Shown here piece by piece: positions 34,910-43,554 of a DNA stretch of 64,000 bases. Within the stretch, counting starts at the first letter, position 1; each line of letters begins with the position of its first letter. A model generated the notes under the pieces. The model was not told the origin of the DNA. It made no database searches and worked only from the letters and a program-made list of their open reading frames with translations. The position numbers were made by a program, and so were the translations under genes. The DNA comes from DASREM01 sp035652095 (GTDB lineage Bacteria; Acidobacteriota; Terriglobia; Terriglobales; Acidobacteriaceae): the NCBI GenBank assembly GCA_035652095.1, contig DASREM010000047.1:39972-103971 (forward strand), given 5' to 3'.

Positions 34910-36232
34910 TTACCAGCAAATTCCCGTGTATTGGCCGGCGCCGACGCGGCGGGCTTTTTCCAGGTTCACAAGGTCAATGACAATCTGTTCCGGGCGCAGC
35001 GCCTGGCGCAAAGTCTCTTTATCGATCCCACGAGTGCCGATGATCACAACGTCGGCGTGCTCCACGGTTTTGGGCAAGTCCGAAGAGAGCAGCGACCCGA
35101 TATGTGGAATCACCTCTTCGATGTACTGACGGTTTGATCCGATCAGGCGTCCCAGGGAGACATTGTCGTCCCAGATGCGAAGTTCGCGACCCTCGCCGAG
35201 CAGCCGCTTGGCCAGTTGAACTTGAGGGCTCTCGCGCAAATCGTCGGTCGCAGCTTTGAAACTCAAACCGAGCAGGGCAATCTTCTTCTTGCCGCTTTCA
35301 AGGACCATCTCTACCGCGCGATCGAGATGCTCGTCGTTGCTGGGCAGAAGCGACTCGAACAGGGGCAGCTTGAGATCGAGTTCTTTGGCGCGATAATTGA
35401 GCGCACGAACATCTTTCGGCAGACAGGATCCGCCGAATGCAAATCCCGGCTTCAGATAGCTAGGGGAGATGTTCAGCTTGGTATCGGCGACGAACATCTC
35501 GACCATGGCTTCGGCATCTACGCCGAGATGCTTGGCCAGGGTTCCAACTTCGTTGGCGAAGGCGACTTTGGCGGCGTGCCACGCGTTGCAGACATACTTG
35601 ACCATCTCTGCCGAGCGGAAGGTGGTCTCGAAAATCTTGCCTGGGGTCCACGCGTAAAGTTGTCGCAAAACCGCGCTGTGGGCAGGATCGGCCGCGCCGA
35701 TGATCGTGATCGAAGGCTCAAGAAAATCCACCACCGCGGTTCCTTCGCGCATGAATTCGGGATTGGCGCACACACCGAAGTCCGGCCCGAATTTCTTGCC
35801 GCTGGCTTTTTCCAGCGTGGGGATCACGATGGTCTCGGCAGTTCCCGGCAGCACGGTGCTCCGGAGTACGACCAGATGAAACGAGCTTTTCTTGCGCAAC
35901 GCTTCGCCGATCTCCCGGCAGACCGGTTCGATATGGCCCAGGTCGAGCTTGCCATTGCGCAAGCTGGGAGTACCAACGCATAGAAAGGAAATGTCCGATT
36001 TCATGACCGCGTCGGCAGAATTCGAGGTGGCGTGCAGGTGGCAGGCTTTTCGGGCCTCGGCAACCATATCGCTGACGCGCGGCTCCACGATGGGGCTGCG
36101 ACCGGCCTCCATCGCTTCGACCTTGCCGGGGCTCAAATCCACCCCGATGACACTATGTCCCTTGTGCGCCAGGCACGCGGCGGTCACGGTACCAACGTAT
36201 CCCAGACCAAAAACGCTAATAGACCGACTCAT
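34910..36232 (-). CDS. Nucleotide-sugar dehydrogenase, GDP-mannose 6-dehydrogenase-like
   Basis: ATG at 36230-36232 (MSRSISVFGLGYVG) gives 440 residues; an upstream in-frame start would add 34 residues without any family resemblance. The Rossmann motif is GLGYVGTVTAACLAHKG. The catalytic segment is AFGGSCLPKDVRAL, with the active-site Cys near residue 265. The PGFAFGGSCLPKDVRAL form and the overall length are closest to AlgD (GDP-mannose to GDP-mannuronate), though a UDP-glucose dehydrogenase cannot be excluded. It is the first gene of the minus-strand decoration operon. The other sugar dehydrogenase, at 1-660, is of the HexNAc type, so the EPS may contain two different uronic acids. Confidence 0.88.
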   Translation of the reverse strand: MSRSISVFGLGYVGTVTAACLAHKGHSVIGVDLSPGKVEAMEAGRSPIVEPRVSDMVAEARKACHLHATSNSADAVMKSDISFLCVGTPSLRNGKLDLGHIEPVCREIGEALRKKSSFHLVVLRSTVLPGTAETIVIPTLEKASGKKFGPDFGVCANPEFMREGTAVVDFLEPSITIIGAADPAHSAVLRQLYAWTPGKIFETTFRSAEMVKYVCNAWHAAKVAFANEVGTLAKHLGVDAEAMVEMFVADTKLNISPSYLKPGFAFGGSCLPKDVRALNYRAKELDLKLPLFESLLPSNDEHLDRAVEMVLESGKKKIALLGLSFKAATDDLRESPQVQLAKRLLGEGRELRIWDDNVSLGRLIGSNRQYIEEVIPHIGSLLSSDLPKTVEHADVVIIGTRGIDKETLRQALRPEQIVIDLVNLEKARRVGAGQYTGICW

Positions 36233-36487
36233 TCGAAATCTTCTATCCTTTGAAGGAGTGCGTTGCCGATTAAGATAATTGAATCTTAGTGGATGTGCTG
36301 AACAGCGGGGCAAGTGGCGTGCCGAAAGCGGCACCTTTCCTGAGTGATGTGACCGTAAGTGGCTGATTCTAAGGGATTCAGTCCGGTTACCAAGGTGTGA
36401 AAGGCGGAGAGCGCCGCCCCTCCCCGCCTGAGTGCAAAAGATTTCATTTCACGTAAATTTGAGCTAGGAGATTTCTCACTACCCTTT
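36233..36487. promoter_or_regulatory. Divergent promoter region between the dehydrogenase and heparinase genes
   Basis: This 255-bp gap separates two outward-facing operons. It contains a perfect 6-bp hairpin GTGCCG-AAAG-CGGCAC at 36319-36334 without a T-run, and an AT-rich stretch near 36268-36290 that could carry the minus-strand promoter. No gene was seen here. The heparinase start has an AGGAGATTT site at 36467-36475. Confidence 0.5.
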
Positions 36488-38878
36488 ATGGGGCTTCCTG
36501 AATCACTGCAGCGGCGTTGGATGCGGTTGCGTTCCATGGGGCGGGATGAGCTGGCGGATCGTCTACGTCAGCAACTGACCGCCCGGGTCGATGCGCTTAG
36601 ATACCGTGCCGGGCAGCCTGTTGTGAGCGCTCCGACTCTGCTGGCGACGGGACTCCAGCCGCAGTTCTTCTTTTCACCGGAATCGATTCCGGGTCTATGC
36701 GCTCTGCTCAGGCAACGGCTGCCTCAGGTTGCCATGAGCCTCGAGCTTCGGGCACAGAAAATTTGCGAGCACCGCTTCGACCTGCTGGGGTACGAAGGAT
36801 TGGACTACGGGCCAGAGATCGATTGGCATCTCGACCGGGTTCATGGCAAACGCGCGCCGCGGAAAGCCTGGCACAAAATCGCGTATCTGGATTTCAACGA
36901 AGTCGGAGATTCGAAAGTCACCTGGGAGTTGAACCGGCATCAGCACTTCGTGACGCTGGCCAAGGCATACCGGCTCTCGGGTAACGAAAGGTTTGCCGCG
37001 GAAATCTTTCACCAGTGGCAGGACTGGCATTTGGCGAATCCCTACCCTGTCGGCATCAACTGGGCGAGCAGCCTGGAAGTCGCATTCCGCAGCCTGTCGT
37101 GGATATGGACGTATCACTTGCTGCAGGGATCTTCCGCGCTGCCGGCCAATTTCCGTGAGCAGTGGCTGCGCTCGCAAGCGGTGAACGGGCGGCACCTGGA
37201 AACTTACTTATCCACTTACTTTTCGCCCAACACGCATTTACTCGGGGAAGCCGTGGCGCTGTTTTTCATCGGCGTGCTGTGTCCGGAATTGCCGCAGGCA
37301 CAACGATGGAAGCAGCTGGGATGGGAGGTCGCGCTGAAGCAGGCGGAGCGCCAGGTTCAGGGTGACGGCCTGCACTTTGAGCAGTCCACGTATTACCACG
37401 TGTATGCCCTGGATTTCTTCCTGCACGCGGGACTGCTGGCCTCCATGAATGGCATGGTGGTTCCGGCAAGCTTCGATATCGCATTGCAAAAAATGCTGGA
37501 TGTGCTCTGCGTGTACGGGCGGGCCGGAACTCCGCCAACTTTCGGGGATGACGACGGCGGCCGGCTGTTCGACCCCAGCCGGAATCGCGCCGAGCACTTG
37601 CTCGATCCGCTGGCGACGGGCGCGGTGCTGTTTGGACGTGGCGACTACAAGCAGGTTGCCGGAGAGATTCGGGAGGAGACCCTATGGCTGGTCGGCGAAG
37701 CCGGCCTTGCAGAATACGATCGCCTCCCGCTGAAAGCGCCGCAACCAGGTTCCGTGGCAATGCAGGCCGCTGGCATCTACGTGCTTGCCGGTGCGCCAGG
37801 GCAGCAGATGGTCATTGATTGTGGACACCAAGGCGCGATGACGGCTGGGCACGGGCACGCCGACGCTCTCAGCATCTGCATGAACAGCGCCGTGCATCCG
37901 CTGCTGATCGATCCTGGAACTTGTGAGTACGTCGGGGCCGGGCCGGAACGCAACATGTTTCGAGGCACCAGTTTCCACAACACGCTGGTCGTGGACGGCG
38001 AGAGCCAGTCCCAACCCAAGGGGCCATTCACCTGGGAGAGCCTGCCCAAGGTGCATCCGCAAGTCTGGACCACAGGCGAGAACTTCGATCTTTTCGTGGG
38101 CAGTCACGACGGCTACCGAAGGCTGCCCAGCCCTGTGACTCATCAGCGCTGGGTGTTCTCGCTGAAAGGACAGTTCTATCTGGTGCGTGATGTTGCGCAA
38201 GGCTCCGGCGAGCACACACTGGACCTTAACTGGCACCTGCACCCCGCGCTGTGGCAGCGCACAAATAAGGACAGCATGTTTTTCGACCGCACCGGCCACG
38301 CGGGTCTGAGAATTCTGACCCCGGAAAACAGCGGGTGGACGCGCGACGTGCGACGTGGCTGGTGGTCGCCTGCATACGGCCGCAAAGAATCGTTTCCGGT
38401 CCTACACTTCGGTACCGTAGCGGCTTTACCCACTGAATTTGTAACCTTGTTCATTCCGCTTGCCGCCGAAACCCAGCAGGCCGGCGAGCTTACCAGGATG
38501 GCTTCGAAGGCCAGCGAGTTTTCAGGGTATCGCTACCAGGCGTACAAGTCGGACCACAGGGTCTATTTTAGCTGCGATAAGACATGGGGCTGTGATCAAT
38601 GGAAAACCGACGCGGAATTTCTCTATTGCGGCTTCGATGCCAGCAGGGATGTCAAACTGCTCATTTTGTGCAGAGGCACTTACCTTGAGATCGGGGGAAA
38701 GAGAGCGATTTCCGCGTCGCGCAGCTTTCTGCGATACGAGATAATGATCTCTGGCACCCAGGTGCAGACGTTTTCTTCGGACGAAAACATCGTCATGGAC
38801 GAACATTTGCTTCGTAGTTTCTGGACAGAGTCGGAACCGGCGCTGGCGGGATCTGATCCGAAACGGACACGCGAGTAG
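36488..38878 (+). CDS. Heparinase II/III-like alginate/heparin lyase family protein
   Basis: This 796-residue protein has an N-terminal (alpha/alpha) toroid (about residues 60-380) with FSPNTHLLGEAVALFF and FEQSTYYHVYALDFFLHAG. The C-terminal Hepar_II_III beta-sandwich domain (about 420-700) has GHGHADALSICM and FRGTSFHNTLVVDG. These Asn/Tyr/His clusters are the catalytic and metal-site regions of PL12/PL15/PL17-type lyases. No signal peptide is obvious, which is common for the heparinase-like proteins in EPS loci, where they may cut or edit uronate-containing chains. Substrates with a uronic acid fit the neighbouring GDP-mannose-dehydrogenase-like gene. Its stop is 2 bp before the second amidotransferase gene. 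Confidence 0.87.
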   Translation: MGLPESLQRRWMRLRSMGRDELADRLRQQLTARVDALRYRAGQPVVSAPTLLATGLQPQFFFSPESIPGLCALLRQRLPQVAMSLELRAQKICEHRFDLLGYEGLDYGPEIDWHLDRVHGKRAPRKAWHKIAYLDFNEVGDSKVTWELNRHQHFVTLAKAYRLSGNERFAAEIFHQWQDWHLANPYPVGINWASSLEVAFRSLSWIWTYHLLQGSSALPANFREQWLRSQAVNGRHLETYLSTYFSPNTHLLGEAVALFFIGVLCPELPQAQRWKQLGWEVALKQAERQVQGDGLHFEQSTYYHVYALDFFLHAGLLASMNGMVVPASFDIALQKMLDVLCVYGRAGTPPTFGDDDGGRLFDPSRNRAEHLLDPLATGAVLFGRGDYKQVAGEIREETLWLVGEAGLAEYDRLPLKAPQPGSVAMQAAGIYVLAGAPGQQMVIDCGHQGAMTAGHGHADALSICMNSAVHPLLIDPGTCEYVGAGPERNMFRGTSFHNTLVVDGESQSQPKGPFTWESLPKVHPQVWTTGENFDLFVGSHDGYRRLPSPVTHQRWVFSLKGQFYLVRDVAQGSGEHTLDLNWHLHPALWQRTNKDSMFFDRTGHAGLRILTPENSGWTRDVRRGWWSPAYGRKESFPVLHFGTVAALPTEFVTLFIPLAAETQQAGELTRMASKASEFSGYRYQAYKSDHRVYFSCDKTWGCDQWKTDAEFLYCGFDASRDVKLLILCRGTYLEIGGKRAISASRSFLRYEIMISGTQVQTFSSDENIVMDEHLLRSFWTESEPALAGSDPKRTRE

Positions 38879-38880
38879 TT

Positions 38881-40827
38881 ATGTGTGGAATCTGTGGAAT
38901 TTACTATCCCGATCGCCGGCAAAACGTCAGCTCTGACGTGTTAGCGGCAATGAATCGTCAGATTGCGCACCGCGGCCCCGACGATGAAGGCTACTTCGTC
39001 GAAGGCAACGTCGGGCTGGCCATGCGTCGTCTGGCCATTGTGGACCTTCGTACCGGGCACCAGCCGATCGCGAACGAAGACGATAGCATCTGGATCGTGT
39101 ACAACGGCGAGACCTACAATCACCAGGAATTGCGAGGTCCGCTCGAAGCGCAAGGCCATCGCTACCGCAGTAAGAGCGACACTGAGACTATTCTTCATCT
39201 GTATGAGCAGTACGGGCGCGATTGTGTCCACTATTTGCGCGGGATGTTTGCCTTCGCGATCTGGGACCGCCGCAACCGCAGGCTATTTGCCGCGCGCGAT
39301 CGCCTGGGGATCAAGCCGTTCTACTACCGCTTCGATGGCAAGTCGTTTCTCTTCGGGTCGGAGATCAAGACCATCCTTGCGTATCCAGAAGTGCGCGCCG
39401 TCTTCAATCGCGCGACGCTGGGCGAGTATCTTGCCTTCGGGTATGTCTCGGGCGAAGACACCATGTACGCGGGTATCCGTAAGCTGCTGCCCGGACACAC
39501 GCTGGAACTGGATGAGCGCGGCAAACTCGAGATTCGTCCCTACTGGGACCTTCATGTCCCTGGCGAGCAAGATGACAAACCGCGCAGTCATTATGTAAAG
39601 AGTTATCGCGAGCTGCTGGAGAGCTGCGTTTCATCGCACTTGATGAGCGATGTGCCGCTTGGAGTATTTCTGAGTGGCGGCCTGGATTCGAGCGCAGTGG
39701 CAGCCTTGACAACCAGGATCCGGCGCGCGCCGATTGAAACTTTTGCGGTGGGTTATGGCGAGGAGGCGTTCAGCGAATTGCCTTTTGCACGCCAGGTCGC
39801 CCGGCACATTGGATCCAGCCATCACGAAGTACGCCTGAGCAGGGAAGAGTTCTTCCAGGAGCTTCCTCACCTGATCTGGCACGAAGATGAGCCTATCGTA
39901 TGGCCGTCGAGCGTGGCGCTGTATCTGGTCGCGCGGCTCGCCCGGGAACGTGTGACCGTGGTGCTGACAGGAGAGGGCAGCGACGAAACCCTCGCTGGCT
40001 ATACGCGCTACGCCTGGACGCTGATGAACTCGCGCATGGACAACGTCTACCGCTCGGTTTCTCCTGCCTTCCTGAGAAACATCGTGCGCCGTGCGATTCA
40101 GGCTGGGCCACTCGGAGCCACGCTGCACCGCAAGCTTGAACACACGTTCCTGGTGCGCGACGGCGGTTCCTGGCCTTCGTTTTACTTCGACAATTTCTAC
40201 TCCGCGTTTTCAGACGACGAGGAATCCCAGCTCCTGACCGAGTCGGCTCGCGCCCAGGCCGCCGATTCTTACGCGGGCTCGATGAAGTACTGGGAGCAAT
40301 CCTCGGGTGATTTGCTGCACCGGCTGCTTTACACCGACATCAAAACTTACCTCGTTGAACTGCTGATGAAGCAGGACCAGATGAGCATGGCAGCGTCAAT
40401 CGAAAGCCGCGTGCCTTTTCTTGATCATAAGCTGGTGGAGTTTACCGCCGGCATTCCCGCGAAGCATTCAGTCCGTGGACTGGCGGGCAAATTCATCCTG
40501 AAAGAAGGGGTGGAAGATCTGCTTCCCCATGACATCGTTTACCGGCAGAAGATGGGGTTTCCGACTCCGTGGGCATATTGGCTGGCGGGGCCGCAATTGG
40601 ACGATCTGGAGAAGATGCTGCTGGAACAGCGGACGCTGGAACGCGGCCTGTTTCGAGTACAAGCCATCCGCAACCTGTTCGCAGAGCATCGCGCGCAGAA
40701 ACGTGACCACGGCAACCGTATCTGGCGATTGCTGAACCTTGAGACCTGGCAGCGCGTCTGCATTGATGGCGAGGTGCCCGCTCAAGTCACACAACGGGCT
40801 TTTGCGGGAGTGTCGCCAGCAAAATGA
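38881..40827 (+). CDS. Asparagine-synthetase-like amidotransferase (second copy)
   Basis: ATG 38881 places Cys2 as N-terminal nucleophile (MCGICGIYYPD). The 648-residue protein has the glutaminase domain (HRGPDDEGYF, YNGETYNH, SDTETILHLY) and a synthetase domain with PP-loop FLSGGLDSSAVAAL (about residues 262-275), TGEGSDETLAGYTRY and KQDQMSMAASIESRVPFLD. It is a clear paralogue of 16430 but distinct along its length, so the two probably amidate different substituents rather than being a recent duplication. It is downstream of the heparinase-like gene by 2 bp. Confidence 0.92.
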   Translation: MCGICGIYYPDRRQNVSSDVLAAMNRQIAHRGPDDEGYFVEGNVGLAMRRLAIVDLRTGHQPIANEDDSIWIVYNGETYNHQELRGPLEAQGHRYRSKSDTETILHLYEQYGRDCVHYLRGMFAFAIWDRRNRRLFAARDRLGIKPFYYRFDGKSFLFGSEIKTILAYPEVRAVFNRATLGEYLAFGYVSGEDTMYAGIRKLLPGHTLELDERGKLEIRPYWDLHVPGEQDDKPRSHYVKSYRELLESCVSSHLMSDVPLGVFLSGGLDSSAVAALTTRIRRAPIETFAVGYGEEAFSELPFARQVARHIGSSHHEVRLSREEFFQELPHLIWHEDEPIVWPSSVALYLVARLARERVTVVLTGEGSDETLAGYTRYAWTLMNSRMDNVYRSVSPAFLRNIVRRAIQAGPLGATLHRKLEHTFLVRDGGSWPSFYFDNFYSAFSDDEESQLLTESARAQAADSYAGSMKYWEQSSGDLLHRLLYTDIKTYLVELLMKQDQMSMAASIESRVPFLDHKLVEFTAGIPAKHSVRGLAGKFILKEGVEDLLPHDIVYRQKMGFPTPWAYWLAGPQLDDLEKMLLEQRTLERGLFRVQAIRNLFAEHRAQKRDHGNRIWRLLNLETWQRVCIDGEVPAQVTQRAFAGVSPAK

Positions 40828-40858
40828 TCCAGATCACCACCGCTATCCACTTCGGGAC

Positions 40859-41914
40859 ATGCTGAGACAACTGAAATTGGCCACGCTCGGCGCCTTGCGC
40901 ACGAGTGGCGCGTTTCGCGCCGTGCGCGACAGCCGCTGGCGCCGCAATCGCCTGCTGATCCTCTGCTATCACGGCGTGGCCCTGGATGATGAGCACTTGT
41001 GGCGGCCTCGTCTCTATGTCCCCCCGCACCTGCTGGAACAGCGATTTGAAATCCTGAAGCGCGGTGGCTATTCGGTTCTGGGGCTCGGGGAAGCGCTGCA
41101 GAAACTGCCAGCCGGAAAACTTCCACCCCGCAGCGTGGTGCTTACCTTCGATGATGGCGGCTACGACTTCTACAAGCTGGCCCATCCTCTGTTGAAAAAA
41201 TACGGATTCCCCGCCACCGTGTATCAGACGACTTACTACAGCGATTACCAGGCGCCCATCTTCAACCTTGTCTGTTCCTACATACTATGGCAGCGCCGGG
41301 GCAGTTTACTCGATAAAGGACGCGAGATGGGGCTGGCGCAGCCAATGGACCTTCGCACCGAGTTAAGCCGTCATCGCATTGTTCGGGTGTTTGTGGAGCG
41401 CGCGGAAGCCGAGAATCTTACCGGCAGGCAGAAAAATGAAATTGCAAAACAGTTGGCGAAGCTGCTGGATGTGGACTACGACGCGATCTGTGCCAGGCGG
41501 CTTCTCCACATCATGTCGCCGCAGGAAGTGACTCAGATTATCGCCGAGGGTGTGGATGTGCAGTTGCATACCCATCGCCATCGCACTCCGGAAAACGAGA
41601 GACTATTTCGCAGAGAAATCGAAGACAATCGCAAGAGCCTGCCTGACGGCGGGAAATTGGCGCAGCACTTTTGCTACCCCTCGGGAGTGTATCGCGAGCA
41701 ATTCATTCCCTGGCTGCAGGCGGAAAATGTCCTCTCGGCTACGACTTGCGATGTGGCGCTCGCCACCAGAAAAAGCAATCCCTGGTTACTGCCGCGATTC
41801 ATCGATACCGCAAAACGCACGGATGTTGAATTTGAGAGTTGGGTTACTGGGGTGGGCGATCTACTCGCGTTCCGCCGTGCCGCCACCCAGCAATACATTC
41901 CTGACCGCGACTAG
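40859..41914 (+). CDS. Polysaccharide deacetylase (NodB/CE4 family)
   Basis: I choose ATG 40859 (351 residues, MLRQLKLATLG); the longer reading would overlap the amidotransferase by about 90 bp. The CE4 motifs are RLLILCYHGVAL, VLTFDDGGYDFY (about residues 93-104) and QLHTHRHRTPENE, the metal-binding His pair. HFCYPSGVYRE is the third motif. The 100-residue insert between motifs 1 and 2 is longer than in NodB. It would de-N-acetylate an EPS amino sugar, opening a free amine that could be sulfated or acylated. Its stop overlaps convergently with the CysQ-like gene by 4 bp (41911-41914). Confidence 0.88.
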   Translation: MLRQLKLATLGALRTSGAFRAVRDSRWRRNRLLILCYHGVALDDEHLWRPRLYVPPHLLEQRFEILKRGGYSVLGLGEALQKLPAGKLPPRSVVLTFDDGGYDFYKLAHPLLKKYGFPATVYQTTYYSDYQAPIFNLVCSYILWQRRGSLLDKGREMGLAQPMDLRTELSRHRIVRVFVERAEAENLTGRQKNEIAKQLAKLLDVDYDAICARRLLHIMSPQEVTQIIAEGVDVQLHTHRHRTPENERLFRREIEDNRKSLPDGGKLAQHFCYPSGVYREQFIPWLQAENVLSATTCDVALATRKSNPWLLPRFIDTAKRTDVEFESWVTGVGDLLAFRRAATQQYIPDRD

Positions 41915-42720
41915 TGGCGCTTGGCCTCGGCCGGAAGGTGATCGGCGACCAGGGCCAGCAACTCATCCTTCATTCCCGGCCCTCCAGCCAGCAAACCCGA
42001 GAGCAACGTGGACTTCCCATTGCATTTCAGAGCCTGGTTCTCCAGCGTGACCGCGAACCCTCCGGCACTCTGCACCAGCGCAATGCCAGCAGCTACGTCC
42101 CACTCATTTTTGGGGACGAGTGTGAAGGTGATGTCGGCGAGGCCTGCCGAAACCAGGGCCAGCTTATAGGCCACCGAGCCCATGGGACGCACCGTGAAAC
42201 CGGACTTCTCGAACTCTTTCCACTCGCCCCGTTTGACTTCGCTGCGGCTGGCCAATACCAGCGCGCCATTCAAAGTCGTGCGCTCGCTCGGCTTGGCGGG
42301 TTTGCCGTTGTAGAGCACGCCAGACTCGATGGAACCGATGAAAGTTTCGTTGGTGGCGGGATTGCAGATCCCGCCCGCGACCGGCCGCCCGTCCTCGACA
42401 TAGCCGACGGACACGCAGAACTCCGGAATTCCCGCCACGAATTCACGGGTGCCATCCAGCGGATCTACGACCCACACGTTTTTCTTGTCCAGGCGGGCAT
42501 GGTCGTCGAGGGTTTCCTCCGACAACCAGCCTTCACCCTCGCGCAGCAATTCGCGGCGAAGCACCACGTCAACCGCCCGGTCCGCTTCGGTAACCGGATC
42601 ATGTCCGATCTTGTATTCGGCCGCAATTTCACCTGCGGTGAAGCGGCTCAGAACCTCACGCGCGGATTCGAGGGCAGACTGGATACGTTTCAGAATGTCA
42701 GCGTAGGAATTTTGAGTCAT
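41911..42720 (-). CDS. cysQ: CysQ-like 3'(2'),5'-bisphosphate nucleotidase / inositol monophosphatase family
   Basis: This 269-residue member of the Li-sensitive phosphatase family shows DPVTEADRAVD, LSEET (motif with the metal-binding Glu), WVVDPLDGTREFV (D-P-L-D-G-T metal site; about residues 84-96) and NEWDVAAGIALVQSAGG. The group includes CysQ, which turns the sulfotransferase by-product PAP into AMP. Its neighbours are a TauE/SafE-like permease and Sat-CysC, so PAP removal is the most likely job. A plain inositol monophosphatase is the alternative. Confidence 0.85.
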   Translation of the reverse strand: MTQNSYADILKRIQSALESAREVLSRFTAGEIAAEYKIGHDPVTEADRAVDVVLRRELLREGEGWLSEETLDDHARLDKKNVWVVDPLDGTREFVAGIPEFCVSVGYVEDGRPVAGGICNPATNETFIGSIESGVLYNGKPAKPSERTTLNGALVLASRSEVKRGEWKEFEKSGFTVRPMGSVAYKLALVSAGLADITFTLVPKNEWDVAAGIALVQSAGGFAVTLENQALKCNGKSTLLSGLLAGGPGMKDELLALVADHLPAEAKRH

Positions 42721-42741
42721 AGAGTTGTCTCAAGAAGGCAA

Positions 42742-43515
42742 TCAGGCCCAAAGCATCCTGGCGCCGGTTGCGAGAAGCACGGTGCAGAGAATACGGCGCA
42801 GCCAGGGGACCGGAACGCGAGTGCTGAGTTGCGAACCCAGAAGCCCGCCTGGGATGGACCCGATCAGAAGCGAGGCTACCAAAGTCGGATCGATATTTCC
42901 GAGCCTAAAGTGCAGAACACTGGTTACCCCGGTCAGGATTACGGCATGAACGATGTCGGTGCCGACCATTACCTTGGGCGGGAAACTGTAGAACAGCAGC
43001 AGGAGCATCATAATGATGCTTCCGGAGCCGACCGAGGTCATGCCCACCAGAAAACCAGCCAACAGCCCAATCGCGGCCATGCCCACAAACGATTTCATCG
43101 TGGGCGGGCGATTGGCCACGTGGTCTTCAATTCGAGACTGGAAGAGTAACAACGTGGGGATGCAAACCAGGAGCAGACCCACGGCGGAGGTGATGAACGT
43201 GTTCACCCCATTGCCGTAAACGACACGCAGGTGCTGCAGAAAACTGACGCCTAGGATGGAGCCGGGTATGCTGCCGACCGCCATCGCCAATACCACCTTG
43301 CGCCGCACCGTGCCTTTGCTCAGGTGGACCCAACTCGATCCGATCTTGGTGACGAAGTTGAACAGGGCATCGGAGCCGACTGCCATGATCGGTGGAACCT
43401 TGAGGACAAAGATGAGGAGGGGCAGCAGAAGCACGCCGCCCCCCAGACCCGTCATGCCGATCAGGGTTCCTACCACAAAGCCGATCGCGATTTTCGCCGC
43501 AATAGCAAGAGCCAT
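42742..43515 (-). CDS. TauE/SafE-family sulfite/organosulfur permease
   Basis: The 257-residue integral membrane protein has about eight helices and the duplicated DUF81/TauE motif: GFVVGTLIGMTGLGGGVLLL near the N-terminus and GFLVGMTSVGSGSIIMMLLL in the second half. This family transports sulfite, sulfonates or other small organosulfur anions. Between CysQ-like and Sat-CysC genes on the same strand (21 and 39 bp away), a role in sulfur supply or export is likely, but the direction and substrate cannot be read from sequence. Confidence 0.87.
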   Translation of the reverse strand: MALAIAAKIAIGFVVGTLIGMTGLGGGVLLLPLLIFVLKVPPIMAVGSDALFNFVTKIGSSWVHLSKGTVRRKVVLAMAVGSIPGSILGVSFLQHLRVVYGNGVNTFITSAVGLLLVCIPTLLLFQSRIEDHVANRPPTMKSFVGMAAIGLLAGFLVGMTSVGSGSIIMMLLLLFYSFPPKVMVGTDIVHAVILTGVTSVLHFRLGNIDPTLVASLLIGSIPGGLLGSQLSTRVPVPWLRRILCTVLLATGARMLWA

Positions 43516-43554
43516 GGCTGAGCCGGTTCCAGTTGTTTGCGTGTCAGGCGCCGC

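Noticed and set aside
36314..36328. GG-N10-GC match to a sigma-54 promoter in the divergent gap
   Set aside because: It overlaps a perfect hairpin, the -12 element is poor (AAGC) and it lies about 160 bases before the heparinase gene. A chance match is more likely.
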